Assembly: GCA_030432695.1 (NCBI GenBank)
Contig: JAUILN010000017.1
Span: 1 to 64,000, forward strand
Origin: a bacterium
Lineage (GTDB): Bacteria > Planctomycetota > UBA1135 > UBA2386
Length of the DNA stretch: 64,000 bases
Direction of reading: 5' to 3'
Shown here: one piece after another, positions 1-9,577 of the stretch
Numbering within the stretch: the stretch's first letter is position 1
How the letters are laid out: each line of letters begins with the position of its first letter
Made by a program: the position numbers and the translations under genes
The notes under the pieces: model-generated
The model's database searches: none
Told to the model about the DNA's origin: nothing
The model's input: the letters and a program-made list of their open reading frames with translations, nothing else

Positions 1-458
<458 letters not shown>

Positions 459-827
459 GCCTTCCGTCGTGGCGCGGAGGCCAGCGCACACCGTGCAGCG
501 CAGGTGCTCAGGGACGGTCGTCGGTTCGTCAGGAAGCCGCGCGCCGCGCTCCACCAGCCGGTGTGCAGCGTCCCAGTTTCCGAAGACCACTGCGTCGGAA
601 GGCGGGCCACCGCCGGTGAGGGTCGCGCCGGGCGCATCGATGTCCGCTCCCGCGGCCTGTTCGAGGATTGGTCACCGGGGACCTCGGGGACGGCGAAGCT
701 CGAGTCCTCGACAACTGCCAGGTCGCTGTGCTCATCGGGTCTTGTGCGACCGGATCGAGGCGGGTGTTCGCTCCCGTTCATGGAGCGAGGGGCTTCCGGC
801 TGGACCGAGGAGGGTTAACATGGCCCC
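459..827. other. Stretch between the partial activator and the beta-helix pseudogene
   Basis: Up to 671 the minus strand stays open in the frame of the activator fragment and may be its true N-terminus; a TGA on the minus strand at 674-672 ends this possibility. From 672 to 827 I see no gene. A GAGGAGG sequence at about 806-813 lies before the plus-strand gene that follows. It is spaced about 6 bases from an out-of-frame ATG at 820 and about 14 bases from the in-frame ATG at 828, which may be another sign of decay of that gene. Confidence 0.5.
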
Positions 828-2022
828 ATGTCGAATAATCGGGGTCATCTGCTGCTGACGACCTGTGTGATGTCCGGGCTGCTTCTTGCGGCGATGCCTG
901 AAAGGGTTTCCGCGCAGCGGACGTGGGTTGTCGATGCATTCAATGGCGCAGGGGCAGACTTCAGGGACTTGCCGCCGGCGGTATTGGCGGCCTCTCCCGG
1001 GGACACCCTCCGGGTGCGGCGTGGAGGCTACAATGGGTTCACAACCGGTAAGCCGCTCAAGATCTTGGCAGAGAGTGTAGCGGGGGGTGGTCTCACCGAT
1101 AACGATCAGTGGCTTGGCGGTGAATGAAACATTCGTGATCCATGGCATATTCAGCGCGAACAGTCTGCGACTTATAGGAAACCAAGGCTCTGTTCATGTC
1201 GACAATTGCTTCGAGACCAGCTCCCTTTCGGAGCATCTTGGTGAGGTGAGGGATTGTAGTCAAGTCACCTTCAGCGGGTGTGACCTGCGTAATGGCCTGC
1301 GGTGCTTGCGAAGCAGTGTCGTTATTTCGGATTCGGTGGTGCGCGGCTTTGGTGATCTATTCGCGCCGAGCATGTCCGTGCCAGGAATATCGGCAGTGGA
1401 TTCCAGTGTCTTCTTGTCGCTGACCGCGGTATGGGGGCACGATAGTGTGCAGCCATGCAGGTCTTGTCAGCAGTACACGACGGCGAGCCCGGGCGTGGTT
1501 TCCCTGCGTTCCAATGTTCTTGTCGGGTGAGGTAGCTCTATCCATGGAGGTGTCGCCTCCTCTCGGCAGGCTGGCGGTCTGGTGGGTTACTCAGGGATAG
1601 TTGCTGCAGATTCCAGCGTCCATATCGACCCAGCGGCACAGATCTCCGGAAGCCTCGGTTCTCCGCCCATGTCGAGCAATAGACCGCCTCTCGTCCGTCA
1701 CCTGCCGGGCCTCACCGCGTCAGCAGGAGGTCCCGGGGCACGATTCGATGCTGCTTTGTATGGAATGAGTGGCTCGCCTGTGGCGTTGTTTGGAAGCGCG
1801 GCTGGCGCGCAAATAGTTCCTACGGCCCTGGGGTATTATGCGCTAGATATGCAGTCCTCTTCGTTGTTTGGATGGGGCGCGTGCGATGTATCGGGTGTGT
1901 GGAGCTTGTCTCTGCCAATACCGGCTGACCCGTCTCTGGCGGGGATGCCGCTCACCCTGCAGGCCATTGTGGGAATGCCCGAAGTCCGTCTGTCTCTGCC
2001 TGCCAGCGTGGTCTTGTGGTAG
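828..2022 (+). pseudogene. Secreted parallel-beta-helix-type protein, disrupted by a frameshift and an in-frame stop
   Basis: The gene begins with a signal peptide (ATG at 828, cleavage probably after VSAQ) and a segment of the kind that opens right-handed beta-helix proteins (DLPPAVLAASPGDTLRVRRGGY). The first frame dies at 1127. The protein continues in the +1 frame after a run of six G at 1082-1087; removing one G joins ESVAG to VVSPITISGLAV smoothly. A TGA at 1528-1530 then interrupts the frame, after which the same frame continues to 2022 (GSSIHGG onward). The last 110 residues resemble the C-terminal beta domain of other secreted proteins in this window. Base composition is visibly lower in G+C than in neighbouring genes. 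Most likely a decayed gene; a switchable G tract is a less likely alternative. Confidence 0.75.
1082..1087 (+). repeat. Six-G homopolymer at the frameshift point
   Basis: Six consecutive G sit exactly where the beta-helix gene changes frame. Five G would restore one continuous frame through this point. The in-frame stop at 1528 would still remain. Confidence 0.75.
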
Positions 2023-2122
2023 GTGTGACGCGTCCCGGAATCCCACTCTCAACTTGCTCTCAAGAGACCGTCGCGAGGCGGTGTTTGGTCCTCCCCGAGT
2101 TCCGGGTAGGTCGATCACCTGC

Positions 2123-3607
2123 TCAATCCCCATCCCCCCTGAACTCCTCCTTCCGCAACCCATGCTTCTTCATCCGGTCGTGCAGCGACCGGACATGCAT
2201 CCCGGCCCGCTCGGCGGTCTCGTTGATGACCCCACCCGTCTCGCGCAGCAACGCCTCGAGGTAGACCTTCTCGAACTCGGCGGCGACGGCGGCGCGCGCA
2301 TCGCGCAAGGGCAGGCCGAGGAAGCGGTGCAGGAACGCGTCGGCGTCGGCGCGGGCCGGTGCGTGGCCAGCAGACTCGCCGGCGCTCGCGGAGCCACCGA
2401 CCACCTCGGCCGGCAGGTCGCCCGGGCCGATCAGCTCGCCGCGGCACATGAGCAGCGAGCGCTCCACCGCGTTCACCAGCTCGCGCACGTTGCCGGGCCA
2501 GTCATGGCGCAGCATCAACGCCATCGCCTCCTCGGTGAAGCCGCGCACCTTCGCGCGGTCGAGGTCTCCACGCATGTGACTCACGAAGTAGCCCAGCAGA
2601 TCGGCGATGTCCTCGGTGCGCTCGCGCAGCGGCGGGATGCGCAGGGGCACCACGTGCAATCGGTAGAACAGGTCCTCGCGGAACTTGTCCTCCTTGACCG
2701 CCTGGCGCAGGTCGCGGTGGGTCGCGGCGATCACCCGGACGTCGATCGGTCGCGGCTCATCGGCGCCGATCGGCCGGACCTCGCGGCGCTGCAGGACGGT
2801 GAGGAGCCGCACCTGCATGTGCTTGGGCATCTCGCCGATCTCGTCGAGGAAGATCGTGCCGCCTTGGGCCATCTCGAAGCGGCCGGGGCGGTCGGCCTGG
2901 GCGCCGGTGAACGAGCCCTTGGTGTGGCCGAACAGCTCGCTCTCGAGCAGGGAGTCGGGCAGGGCCCCGCAGTTCACCGAGACGAACGGCTTGGCGCCGC
3001 GGCGTGACTCGGCGTGGATCGCGCGGGCGAGCCGCTCCTTGCCCACTCCCGTCTCCCCCGAGATCAAGAGCGTGGTGTCGGAGGTCTTCACCCGCTCGAC
3101 GATGTCGAGGAACTCCTGCATCCGCGGGCTGCGCGACAGGAAGTCGGCGAGCTTGGGCTCGGCGCGGATGCCGGCGGCGTCGGGCTGGGCGATGCCGCCG
3201 TGCGACGAGGCCCCGGCCACCTTGGCGACGGTGTCGGCGAGCTGCTCGGCGGTGACGTCGGCCGGGACCACCCCGCCGACACCCGCCGCGAGCAGGCGCG
3301 AGCGGTCGGTCGGGTCGTCCTCGCCCTCGATCACCACCAGCGACGCGCCATCGGAGGTTCCGTCGAGCCGATCGGCGAGTCCGGCGCCGAGCTGGGAACG
3401 GCGGACCACCAGGACCTCGCCGCTGCCGTCCGCCAGTCGGGCGAGGAGATCCGAGCGGTCGGTGTCGCCGACCGACGAGACCTCGATGTCGGAGCGCTCG
3501 AGCAGGCCCTTGATGCGGCGGCGCATCTGCAGGTCGGGAAGCGCCACGGTCACCTTGATGTCCTGCGTGGACTCTGTGTTGCGGCTATCCCGCCGATCGG
3601 AGGTCAT
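2123..3607 (-). CDS. Sigma-54-dependent transcriptional activator with degenerate receiver domain
   Basis: This 494-residue protein has the usual three-part plan. Residues about 15-140 look like a receiver domain (VTVALPDLQ...), but the expected phospho-acceptor strand reads EVLVVRRSQ with no aspartate, so it is probably a pseudo-receiver. The AAA+ domain follows with GETGVGKE (Walker A), GSFTGA (sigma-54 contact loop), FLDEIGEM (Walker B) and the arginine-rich FREDLFYRL region. The last 50 residues form a Fis-type helix-turn-helix (GGVINETAERAG). The ATG at 3607 was chosen because the frame upstream is low-complexity and non-family. The gene diverges from the PRC-barrel/osmoprotectant operon and might regulate it; that link is inferred from position only. 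Its AAA+ core is duplicated at 1-425. Confidence 0.92.
   Translation of the reverse strand: MTSDRRDSRNTESTQDIKVTVALPDLQMRRRIKGLLERSDIEVSSVGDTDRSDLLARLADGSGEVLVVRRSQLGAGLADRLDGTSDGASLVVIEGEDDPTDRSRLLAAGVGGVVPADVTAEQLADTVAKVAGASSHGGIAQPDAAGIRAEPKLADFLSRSPRMQEFLDIVERVKTSDTTLLISGETGVGKERLARAIHAESRRGAKPFVSVNCGALPDSLLESELFGHTKGSFTGAQADRPGRFEMAQGGTIFLDEIGEMPKHMQVRLLTVLQRREVRPIGADEPRPIDVRVIAATHRDLRQAVKEDKFREDLFYRLHVVPLRIPPLRERTEDIADLLGYFVSHMRGDLDRAKVRGFTEEAMALMLRHDWPGNVRELVNAVERSLLMCRGELIGPGDLPAEVVGGSASAGESAGHAPARADADAFLHRFLGLPLRDARAAVAAEFEKVYLEALLRETGGVINETAERAGMHVRSLHDRMKKHGLRKEEFRGDGD
2727..3151. repeat. Direct repeat copy B of an AAA+ coding block
   Basis: Second copy of the block at 1-425, same orientation, offset 2,726 bases. 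The region between the copies holds the beta-helix pseudogene and the 3' end of this activator. Recombination between the copies would delete that segment. Confidence 0.9.
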
Positions 3608-3710
3608 GCTGCGGATCCTAGCGGAAGCGTGGCCGCGTGCAGTGGACGGATCGGGTACCGGAAGGGCTCCATACGCCGTCTGGGGGCCTCGAGGCAAGTC
3701 ATGGGCCTCG

Positions 3711-3726
3711 TGGCATGCCGCTTGAG
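3711..3726 (+). promoter_or_regulatory. Possible weak sigma-54 promoter (-24/-12 like)
   Basis: The bases TGGCATG, four bases, then TTGAG resemble the sigma-54 consensus TGGCACG-N4-TTGCA, with mismatches including the important GC of the -12 element. It lies in the divergent gap next to a sigma-54 activator gene and points at the osmoprotectant operon. It is only about 14 bases from the ATG at 3740, which would make the transcript leaderless; that gene indeed has no visible Shine-Dalgarno sequence. Low confidence. Confidence 0.2.
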
Positions 3727-3739
3727 CTTGCGCCGCTCG

Positions 3740-4441
3740 ATGTCAGAACGCCTTAGACCTTTCCGCCATCTCGAAGGAGAGCGTGTGTGGACCGAGGACG
3801 GCCACGCGGCACGCATCCACGACCTCTGGTACGACGACCGCTCGTTCGTCCTGCAGCGGTTGGTGGTCGACGGTGAGGGTGACCTCGACGGCCTGCGCGC
3901 CGTGCTCCCCTTCGCGGTCCTCGACGTCTCGCACGAGGATGGGGTGCTGCGCCTCTCGCTGAAGGTCGACGCCTTGCGCGAGGCCTCCGACAGCCGCCGC
4001 GCGCACACCGTGCGCCACAGTGCTCATCTGCCGCGGCGCGCGCCGCGCAACGTGCGCACCAACAGCGCCAAGTCGGTGCCCGCCGCCGACGCCCGGCCGC
4101 GCTCGATGCCGCAACCCCATCCGCGCCAGCTCGCCGTCCGCCGGACCATCGGCTACGGCCTGCGAGACAGCGAGGGGCGGCGCTTCGGCGCGGTCGCGGA
4201 TGCGGTCATCGATCTGGGGGGCGCGTGTCTGCCGTTTCTGGTGGTCCGGACCCGGCGCTACGTCCGCGGGCGCCGAGTGCTGCAGCCGACCGGGGAGGTG
4301 CGCGGCATCGACCGCAGTGAGGGCGATGTTCTCTTGAACACGAGTAAGAAGCAGGTCGACCTGCAGGACGACATCGGCCGCGAGCAGGACTGGCAGCAGC
4401 ATCTGGAAGGAGGTGACGCCGATGTGCGGAATCGCGGGTGA
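3740..4441 (+). CDS. PRC-barrel-like protein
   Basis: A 233-residue soluble protein. Its first 75 residues have the PRC-barrel pattern: a short strand, a DGHAARIHDLWYDD turn and FVLQRLVVDG. A second related half follows at about residues 135-200 (GYGLRDSEGRRFGAVADAVID, FLVVRTRRY). PRC-barrel domains occur in ribosome-maturation, photosynthetic and stress-related proteins, so the family does not define the role. It overlaps the start of the amidotransferase gene by 20 bases, so it belongs to the osmoprotectant operon. The ATG at 3740 has no Shine-Dalgarno sequence; an in-frame ATG at 3701 is an alternative start. Confidence 0.65.
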   Translation: MSERLRPFRHLEGERVWTEDGHAARIHDLWYDDRSFVLQRLVVDGEGDLDGLRAVLPFAVLDVSHEDGVLRLSLKVDALREASDSRRAHTVRHSAHLPRRAPRNVRTNSAKSVPAADARPRSMPQPHPRQLAVRRTIGYGLRDSEGRRFGAVADAVIDLGGACLPFLVVRTRRYVRGRRVLQPTGEVRGIDRSEGDVLLNTSKKQVDLQDDIGREQDWQQHLEGGDADVRNRG

Positions 4442-6230
4442 GATCCGTTTCGACCAGGCAGAGGTCGACGTCGAGGGGCTGGGTCGGATGGTCGAGCGGA
4501 TGCGTCCGCGTGGCCCCGACGCGGGTGGCGTGCTGGTGCGCGGTCCGGTCGGCCTGGGCCACCGTCGCCTGAAGGTCATCGACACCTCCGAGCGCGCCGA
4601 GCAGCCGATGGCCGACCCCGACCTCGGTCTGAACCTGGTGTTCAACGGCTGCATCTACAATTACCGCGAGCTCCGTCAGGAGCTCGAGGTGCTCGGCCAC
4701 CGCTTCTTCTCGAGCGGCGACACCGAGGTGGTGCTGAAGGCGTGGAAGCAGTGGGGGGCGGAGGCGCTGCAGCGTTTCGAGGGCATGTTCGCGTTCGCGG
4801 TCCACGACCGCAGCGACGGCAGCGTGACGCTGGTCCGCGACCGGCTCGGCATCAAGCCGCTCTACATCTCGCGCGACACGCAGCGCCTGCGCTTCGCCTC
4901 GAGCCTGCCGGCGCTGCTGGCTGGCGGTGGCGTCGACCAGTCGATCGACCCGGTCGCGCTGCAGCAGTACCTGTCCTTCCACGCCGTCGTGCCCGCGCCG
5001 CGAACGATCCTCGCCGGCGTGCGCAAGCTGCCGCCGGCCACCCTGCTGCGGATCGCGGCCGACGGCCAGACCGAGCAGCGCACCTTCTGGACGGTGTCGT
5101 TCGAGTCGGATCCGGAGCTGGCCAACGCGCCGCGCGAGGAGCTGGTGGCGCGGGTCCGCGACGAGCTGGCCGCCGCGGTGCGCCGGCGCCTGGTTTCCGA
5201 CGTGCCGGTCGGCGTGCTGCTCTCCGGTGGTCTCGACTCGTCGTTGGTGGTCGGCCTCTTGGCCGAGGCCGGCCAGCATGGGCTGTCGACCTTCTCGGTG
5301 GGCTTCCCGGCGGCAGGCGGTGAACAGGGCGACGAGTTCGTCTGGTCGCGGATGGTGGCGAAGCAGTTCGGTACCGAGCACCAGGAGATCGTGGTCGACG
5401 CCGACCGCACGCTGCGCGACCTCGACTCGACCATCGACGCGATGAGCGAGCCGATGACCAGCCACGACTGCGTCGGCTTCCACGTGCTCAGCGAAGAAGT
5501 CGCGAAGCGCATCAAGGTGGTGCAGTCGGGTCAGGGTGCCGACGAGCTGTTCGCCGGCTACTTCTGGTATCCGCCGCTGCTGGAGGCCTCGCACGGCCAG
5601 CACACCGCCGCGGTCGAGGACTACCTCGCGGTGTTCCGCGACCGCAGCCAGGAAGAATACGCGGCGACGGTGATGCCCGGCCTCGTCGAGAGCGGTCGGG
5701 ATCATGCCCGCCAGCTGGTGGAGGAGCACTTCGCCATGCCCGGCGCGCCGCGCCCGATCGACAAGGCGCTGCGCATCGACCTGACCACGATGCTGGTCGA
5801 CGACCCGGTGAAGCGCGTCGACAACATGACGATGGCGCACGGACTCGAGGCCCGCGTGCCGTTCCTCGACCACCGGCTGGTCGAACTCGCGGCGCGCATC
5901 CCGGCCGAGCACAAGGTCGGCGGTGGCGGCAAGGGCATCCTCAAAGACGCCGCCCGCGGTCTCCTGTCCGACGAGCTGATCGATCGTCCCAAGGGTTACT
6001 TCCCGGTGCCGGTGCTCAAGCACTTGCAGGGACCCTTCCTGGAGCGCGTTCGCGCGGTGGTCACCGATCCCGCGTCGCGAGCCCGCGGCATCTTCCGCGA
6101 AGACCGCATCGACGAGTTGCTGGCCGAGCCGGAGCGGCACCTGACGCCGCTGAAGGGCTCGAAGTTGTGGCAGACCGCGTTGCTGCTGGACTGGCTGCAG
6201 CGCCATGGGATCCGAGGAGCACAGGCATGA
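4422..6230 (+). CDS. asnO: N-acetylglutaminylglutamine amidotransferase (asparagine-synthetase-like)
   Basis: The 602-residue protein has the AsnB architecture. The N-terminal glutaminase domain starts with the catalytic cysteine at position 2 (MCGIAGEI). The C-terminal ATP-pyrophosphatase domain has SGGLDSS at residues 268-274. The ATG at 4422 was chosen over an in-frame GTG at 4413 because it exposes Cys2 and has an excellent Shine-Dalgarno (AAGGAGGTGA) in front. In the known NAGGN pathway this enzyme amidates the dipeptide to give the osmolyte N-acetylglutaminylglutamine amide. The assignment rests on the neighbour: the next gene overlaps by 4 bases and encodes the matching GNAT/ATP-grasp synthetase, then the M42 peptidase of the same conserved trio. 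Alone it could be read as an ordinary asparagine synthetase. Confidence 0.88.
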   Translation: MCGIAGEIRFDQAEVDVEGLGRMVERMRPRGPDAGGVLVRGPVGLGHRRLKVIDTSERAEQPMADPDLGLNLVFNGCIYNYRELRQELEVLGHRFFSSGDTEVVLKAWKQWGAEALQRFEGMFAFAVHDRSDGSVTLVRDRLGIKPLYISRDTQRLRFASSLPALLAGGGVDQSIDPVALQQYLSFHAVVPAPRTILAGVRKLPPATLLRIAADGQTEQRTFWTVSFESDPELANAPREELVARVRDELAAAVRRRLVSDVPVGVLLSGGLDSSLVVGLLAEAGQHGLSTFSVGFPAAGGEQGDEFVWSRMVAKQFGTEHQEIVVDADRTLRDLDSTIDAMSEPMTSHDCVGFHVLSEEVAKRIKVVQSGQGADELFAGYFWYPPLLEASHGQHTAAVEDYLAVFRDRSQEEYAATVMPGLVESGRDHARQLVEEHFAMPGAPRPIDKALRIDLTTMLVDDPVKRVDNMTMAHGLEARVPFLDHRLVELAARIPAEHKVGGGGKGILKDAARGLLSDELIDRPKGYFPVPVLKHLQGPFLERVRAVVTDPASRARGIFREDRIDELLAEPERHLTPLKGSKLWQTALLLDWLQRHGIRGAQA

Positions 6231-7954
6231 GCACGACGACCGGGATCGAAGAGCGGAACACGCCCCAGTCGGCCGAGGGCAGAGGCCCGGTGTCGATCGT
6301 GGAGGGCGGTGTCGCGGTAGAGATGGGCTGGGGCAAGCTGCTGCTCGGCGCATCGTTCCCCGACGCCGAACGCCTGGCCGGTGCCCTCCAGGACGAGGCG
6401 GAGGGCGCGCGCGATATCGCCTTCCAGCTCGCTGACCCGCACGTGGTGCTCAGCTTCGCGCCGCAGCAGCTGTTCCTGGACCCCTCGCACACCTACCGGC
6501 TGCGCGTGGCCGACTACCGGCCGGCCGATCGGGACTGGTCGGGGTTCTCGGTCGACGAGGCGCACGCCGGGGACGCACCGGGCATCGACCGCGTGCTGAC
6601 GCGGCGCGGCATGGTGACCTGCGAGCACGAGCACTTCGTCCGCCGCCAGAACGAGCCGCCGGCCCGGGTGGTGTGGGTGGCGCGTCGGGAGGGCGACGAC
6701 ACCGTGCTCGGCACGGTCACCGGCGTCGACCACGTGGTGGCTGCGGATGCCGAGGACGGCGGTTCCAGCCTGTGGTGCCTGGCCGTCGATCCCGAGTGCC
6801 CGATCGCAGGCGTCGGCGAGGCGCTGGTCCGCAAGCTCTGCGAGGAGCACTTCGCGCGCGGCCGCGACTACGTCGACCTCACGGTGATGCACGACAACGC
6901 CGCGGCGATCGCGCTCTACACGCGGCTCGGCTTCACGCGGGTCCGCGAGTTCACGGTGAAGCGGCGCAACCCGATCAACGAGCCGCTGTTCGTCGCGCCG
7001 ATGCCGCGGCTCAATCCGTACGCCGAGATCATTGTCGAAGAGGCGCGGCGCCGCGGGATCGGCGTGGCGGTCCTCGACGCCGAGCTGCCGCTGCTCGAGC
7101 TGGAGTTCGGCGGCCGGACCGTGCGCTGCCGTGAGTCGCTCAGCGAACTCACCCCGGCAACCGCCGTGATGGTCTGCGACGACAAGCGGCTGACCCGTTC
7201 GCTGTTGTCGGGTGCCGGTCTCGCGGTGCCCGACCAGCGGGTCGCCGACGGCAGCGAGGCCGATCGACGCTTCCTGGAGCGCTATGGGCAGATCGTGGTC
7301 AAGCCGGCCCGCGGCGAGCAGGGTCGCGGCATCGCGGTGGGGATCACCGAGCCCGACGAGCTGCTGGCGGCGATCGACCGTGCGCGGGTCGAGTGCCGGC
7401 AGGTCCTGCTGGAGGAGATGGTCGACGGCCACGACCTGCGGATCATCGTGATCGGCGACGAGGTGGTCGCCGCGGCGATCCGCAAACCGCCCACCGTGGT
7501 CGGCGACGGCGAGCAGCCGATCCGCAAGCTGATCGCACGGGTCGACCGGCGGCGGCGCGCTGCGACCGGCGGCGAGAGCCGGGTGCCGATCGACGCCGAG
7601 ACCGAGCGGGCCCTGCGTGGCCAGGGTCTCGGTCTCGACGACGTGCTGGAGCGCGGCCGCGAGGTCGAGGTCCGGCGCACCGCCAACCTGCACACCGGCG
7701 GCACCATCCACGACGTCACCGACGAACTCTCTCCGACCCTCGCCGAGGTCGCACGCCAGGCGGCGCGCGTCCTGCACATCCCGGTGCTCGGCCTGGACCT
7801 GATGGTGTCGTCGCCCTCGAGCGACGACTATCGGATCCTGGAGGCCAACGAACGTCCCGGCCTCGCCAACCACGAGCCGCAGCCGACCGCCGAGCGCTTC
7901 GTCGACCTGCTGTTCCCACAGACCGCCCGGCGTCGATCGGGGGAGCGTCGATGA
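6227..7954 (+). CDS. ngg: N-acetylglutaminylglutamine synthetase (GNAT plus ATP-grasp)
   Basis: This 575-residue protein joins two catalytic domains. Residues about 90-270 form a GNAT acetyltransferase with an acetyl-CoA-binding pattern (LAVDPECPIAGVGEALVRKL) and the terminal LYTRLGFTRVREF. Residues about 310-570 form an ATP-grasp ligase (QIVVKPARGEQGRGI, LLEEMVDGHDLRIIVIG, ILEANERPGL). In the NAGGN pathway it acetylates glutamine and couples a second glutamine; the upstream amidotransferase then amidates the product. The ATG at 6227 overlaps the previous stop as ATGA, indicating translational coupling. The domain order and the three-gene context match the TIGR03103/03104/03106 trio known from proteobacteria. 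Confidence 0.9.
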   Translation: MSTTTGIEERNTPQSAEGRGPVSIVEGGVAVEMGWGKLLLGASFPDAERLAGALQDEAEGARDIAFQLADPHVVLSFAPQQLFLDPSHTYRLRVADYRPADRDWSGFSVDEAHAGDAPGIDRVLTRRGMVTCEHEHFVRRQNEPPARVVWVARREGDDTVLGTVTGVDHVVAADAEDGGSSLWCLAVDPECPIAGVGEALVRKLCEEHFARGRDYVDLTVMHDNAAAIALYTRLGFTRVREFTVKRRNPINEPLFVAPMPRLNPYAEIIVEEARRRGIGVAVLDAELPLLELEFGGRTVRCRESLSELTPATAVMVCDDKRLTRSLLSGAGLAVPDQRVADGSEADRRFLERYGQIVVKPARGEQGRGIAVGITEPDELLAAIDRARVECRQVLLEEMVDGHDLRIIVIGDEVVAAAIRKPPTVVGDGEQPIRKLIARVDRRRRAATGGESRVPIDAETERALRGQGLGLDDVLERGREVEVRRTANLHTGGTIHDVTDELSPTLAEVARQAARVLHIPVLGLDLMVSSPSSDDYRILEANERPGLANHEPQPTAERFVDLLFPQTARRRSGERR

Positions 7955-9120
7955 GTGCTGGTGATCTGCACGGGATCATCGATCCCGGCTACCTGAAGGA
8001 ACGGCTTCTCGAGCTGCTGGCCATCCCGAGTCCTGCCGGGTTCACCGAAGCGGTGACCCGCCACGTCTGCGAGGAGTTGGAGCGGCTCGGCGTGAAGTAC
8101 GAGCTGACCCGCCGCGGCGCGATCCGCGCCGAGATCAAGGGTCGGTCGCGTGGTCCCGACCGGGCTGTCGTCGCCCACCTCGACACGCTGGGCGCGATGG
8201 TCCGCGGACTGAAGCCGAACGGCCGCTGCCGGCTGGCGCCGATCGGTCACTGGTCGAGCCGCTTCGCCGAAGGTGCGCGCGTGACGCTGTTCACCGACGA
8301 AGGCAGCGTACGGGGGACCATCCTGCCGCTGTTGGCCAGCGGCCACGCCTACGGCGACCGCATCGACTCTCAGCCGGTGAACTGGGAGCAGGTCGAGTTG
8401 CGCCTCGACGAGCGCATCGAGTCGGACGACGACCTGCGCCGGCTCGGCGTGCAGCCCGGCGACGTGGTGGCGATCGACCCCCAGCCCGAGATCACCGCTG
8501 CCGGGTTCCTGTGTTCCCGGCACCTGGACGACAAGGCCGGCGTGGCGTCGCTGCTCGCCGCCCTGCAGGCGATCAAGAAGCACGACCTGGAGCTGCCGGT
8601 GGACTGCCACCCGCTGTTCACGATCTCCGAGGAGGTCGGCAGTGGCGCGTCGGGCGTGCTGCACGGCGACGTCGCCGAGATGGTGGCGATCGACAACGCG
8701 CCGCCTGCCCCCGACCAGAACGCCACCGAGTTCGCGGTCACCGTGCCGTTCCTCGACTCGTCCGGGCCGTTCGACCGCCACCTGTCGCGGCGCCTCGTCG
8801 AGCTGGCGAAGGCCCACGACGTGCCGGTGGTCCGCGACGTGTTCCGTTACTACCGCTGCGACGTCGCCTCCGCCGTGGAGGCTGGCAGCGACATCCGCAC
8901 CGCCCTCGCGGCCTTCGGCGTCGATGCGTCGCACGGCTACGAGCGCGTGCATCTCGATACCCTGACCCACCTCGCGCGCCTGCTCGTCGCCTACCTGCGG
9001 AGCGAGCCGCTGTTCGCGCGGGACGTGGACGAACTCGGCGGGATCGAGGGCTTCCCCGAGGCCGACGCCGCTGACTACGGCGAGGCCGGGATGTCCGCGA
9101 TCCGCAGCCGTGGAGAGTGA
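7951..9120 (+). CDS. M42-family peptidase of the NAGGN osmoprotectant cluster
   Basis: A 389-residue co-catalytic metallopeptidase. The metal-binding and catalytic motifs are visible: VAHLDTLG (His and Asp), SRHLDDKAG (bridging Asp), ISEEVGS (general base and ligand Glu), VAIDNAP, and a late His in GVDASHGYERVHLDT. M42 enzymes are normally aminopeptidases or deblocking enzymes. In NAGGN clusters a dedicated member is always present, and it probably recycles or degrades the osmolyte, though this is not proven. The ATG overlaps the previous stop codon by 4 bases, so it is the third gene of the same operon. Confidence 0.88.
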   Translation: MSAGDLHGIIDPGYLKERLLELLAIPSPAGFTEAVTRHVCEELERLGVKYELTRRGAIRAEIKGRSRGPDRAVVAHLDTLGAMVRGLKPNGRCRLAPIGHWSSRFAEGARVTLFTDEGSVRGTILPLLASGHAYGDRIDSQPVNWEQVELRLDERIESDDDLRRLGVQPGDVVAIDPQPEITAAGFLCSRHLDDKAGVASLLAALQAIKKHDLELPVDCHPLFTISEEVGSGASGVLHGDVAEMVAIDNAPPAPDQNATEFAVTVPFLDSSGPFDRHLSRRLVELAKAHDVPVVRDVFRYYRCDVASAVEAGSDIRTALAAFGVDASHGYERVHLDTLTHLARLLVAYLRSEPLFARDVDELGGIEGFPEADAADYGEAGMSAIRSRGE

Positions 9121-9138
9121 CTTGCCGAGGAGTGAGGC

Positions 9139-9399
9139 ATGAAGGTCGAAACGCAGGTTCTCGTACATCTCGAACGACTGCTGGCCGACGCCGGACTCGG
9201 CGACTCGGTGGCGCTGCGGCTGTGCGCCGACGACTCCAAGGAGGTCGAGCTGGCGCCGGACGTGCCGCGGCCCGACGACCGGGTGCTGCGCCATGCCGAC
9301 CGGCCGGTGCTGCTGCTGGCACCCGACGTGGAGGCACGCTTCGACGGCGGGGTGCTGGCGCTGGACGGTGAGGAGATCCGGCTGCGCTGGTCGGCGTGA
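9139..9399 (+). CDS. Small conserved-looking protein, weakly HesB-like
   Basis: An 86-residue acidic protein starting 18 bases after the M42 gene with a clear Shine-Dalgarno (GAGGAG). The pattern LRLCADD...PRPDDRVL...PVLLLAPDVEARFDGGVLALDGEEIRLRW recalls the strand order of HesB/IscA-like proteins, but the cysteines that bind iron-sulfur clusters are missing, so that function is unlikely. It is probably the last gene of the osmoprotectant operon. No function assigned. Confidence 0.6.
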   Translation: MKVETQVLVHLERLLADAGLGDSVALRLCADDSKEVELAPDVPRPDDRVLRHADRPVLLLAPDVEARFDGGVLALDGEEIRLRWSA

Positions 9400-9577
9400 A
9401 CCGGGGGATCCCCAAGATCCTCGACCGGCTTCGCTGCACACTGATCCGACGTCTGGCCGGGGTGTTCCGGGAGATCGCGGCCGTCACGCCGGGCAGCGCG
9501 CTGGTCGGACCGCGGCTACGCTGTGACCCTCACCCGCGTCGGTCCCGGCCGCGGGGGTCCCAAGGCAGCAGCGCAAG

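Noticed and set aside
4206..6353. Long minus-strand open frame opposite the amidotransferase gene
   Set aside because: Its sequence is His/Arg/Leu-rich shadow translation of the plus-strand gene with no family features; the plus-strand frame has conserved motifs.
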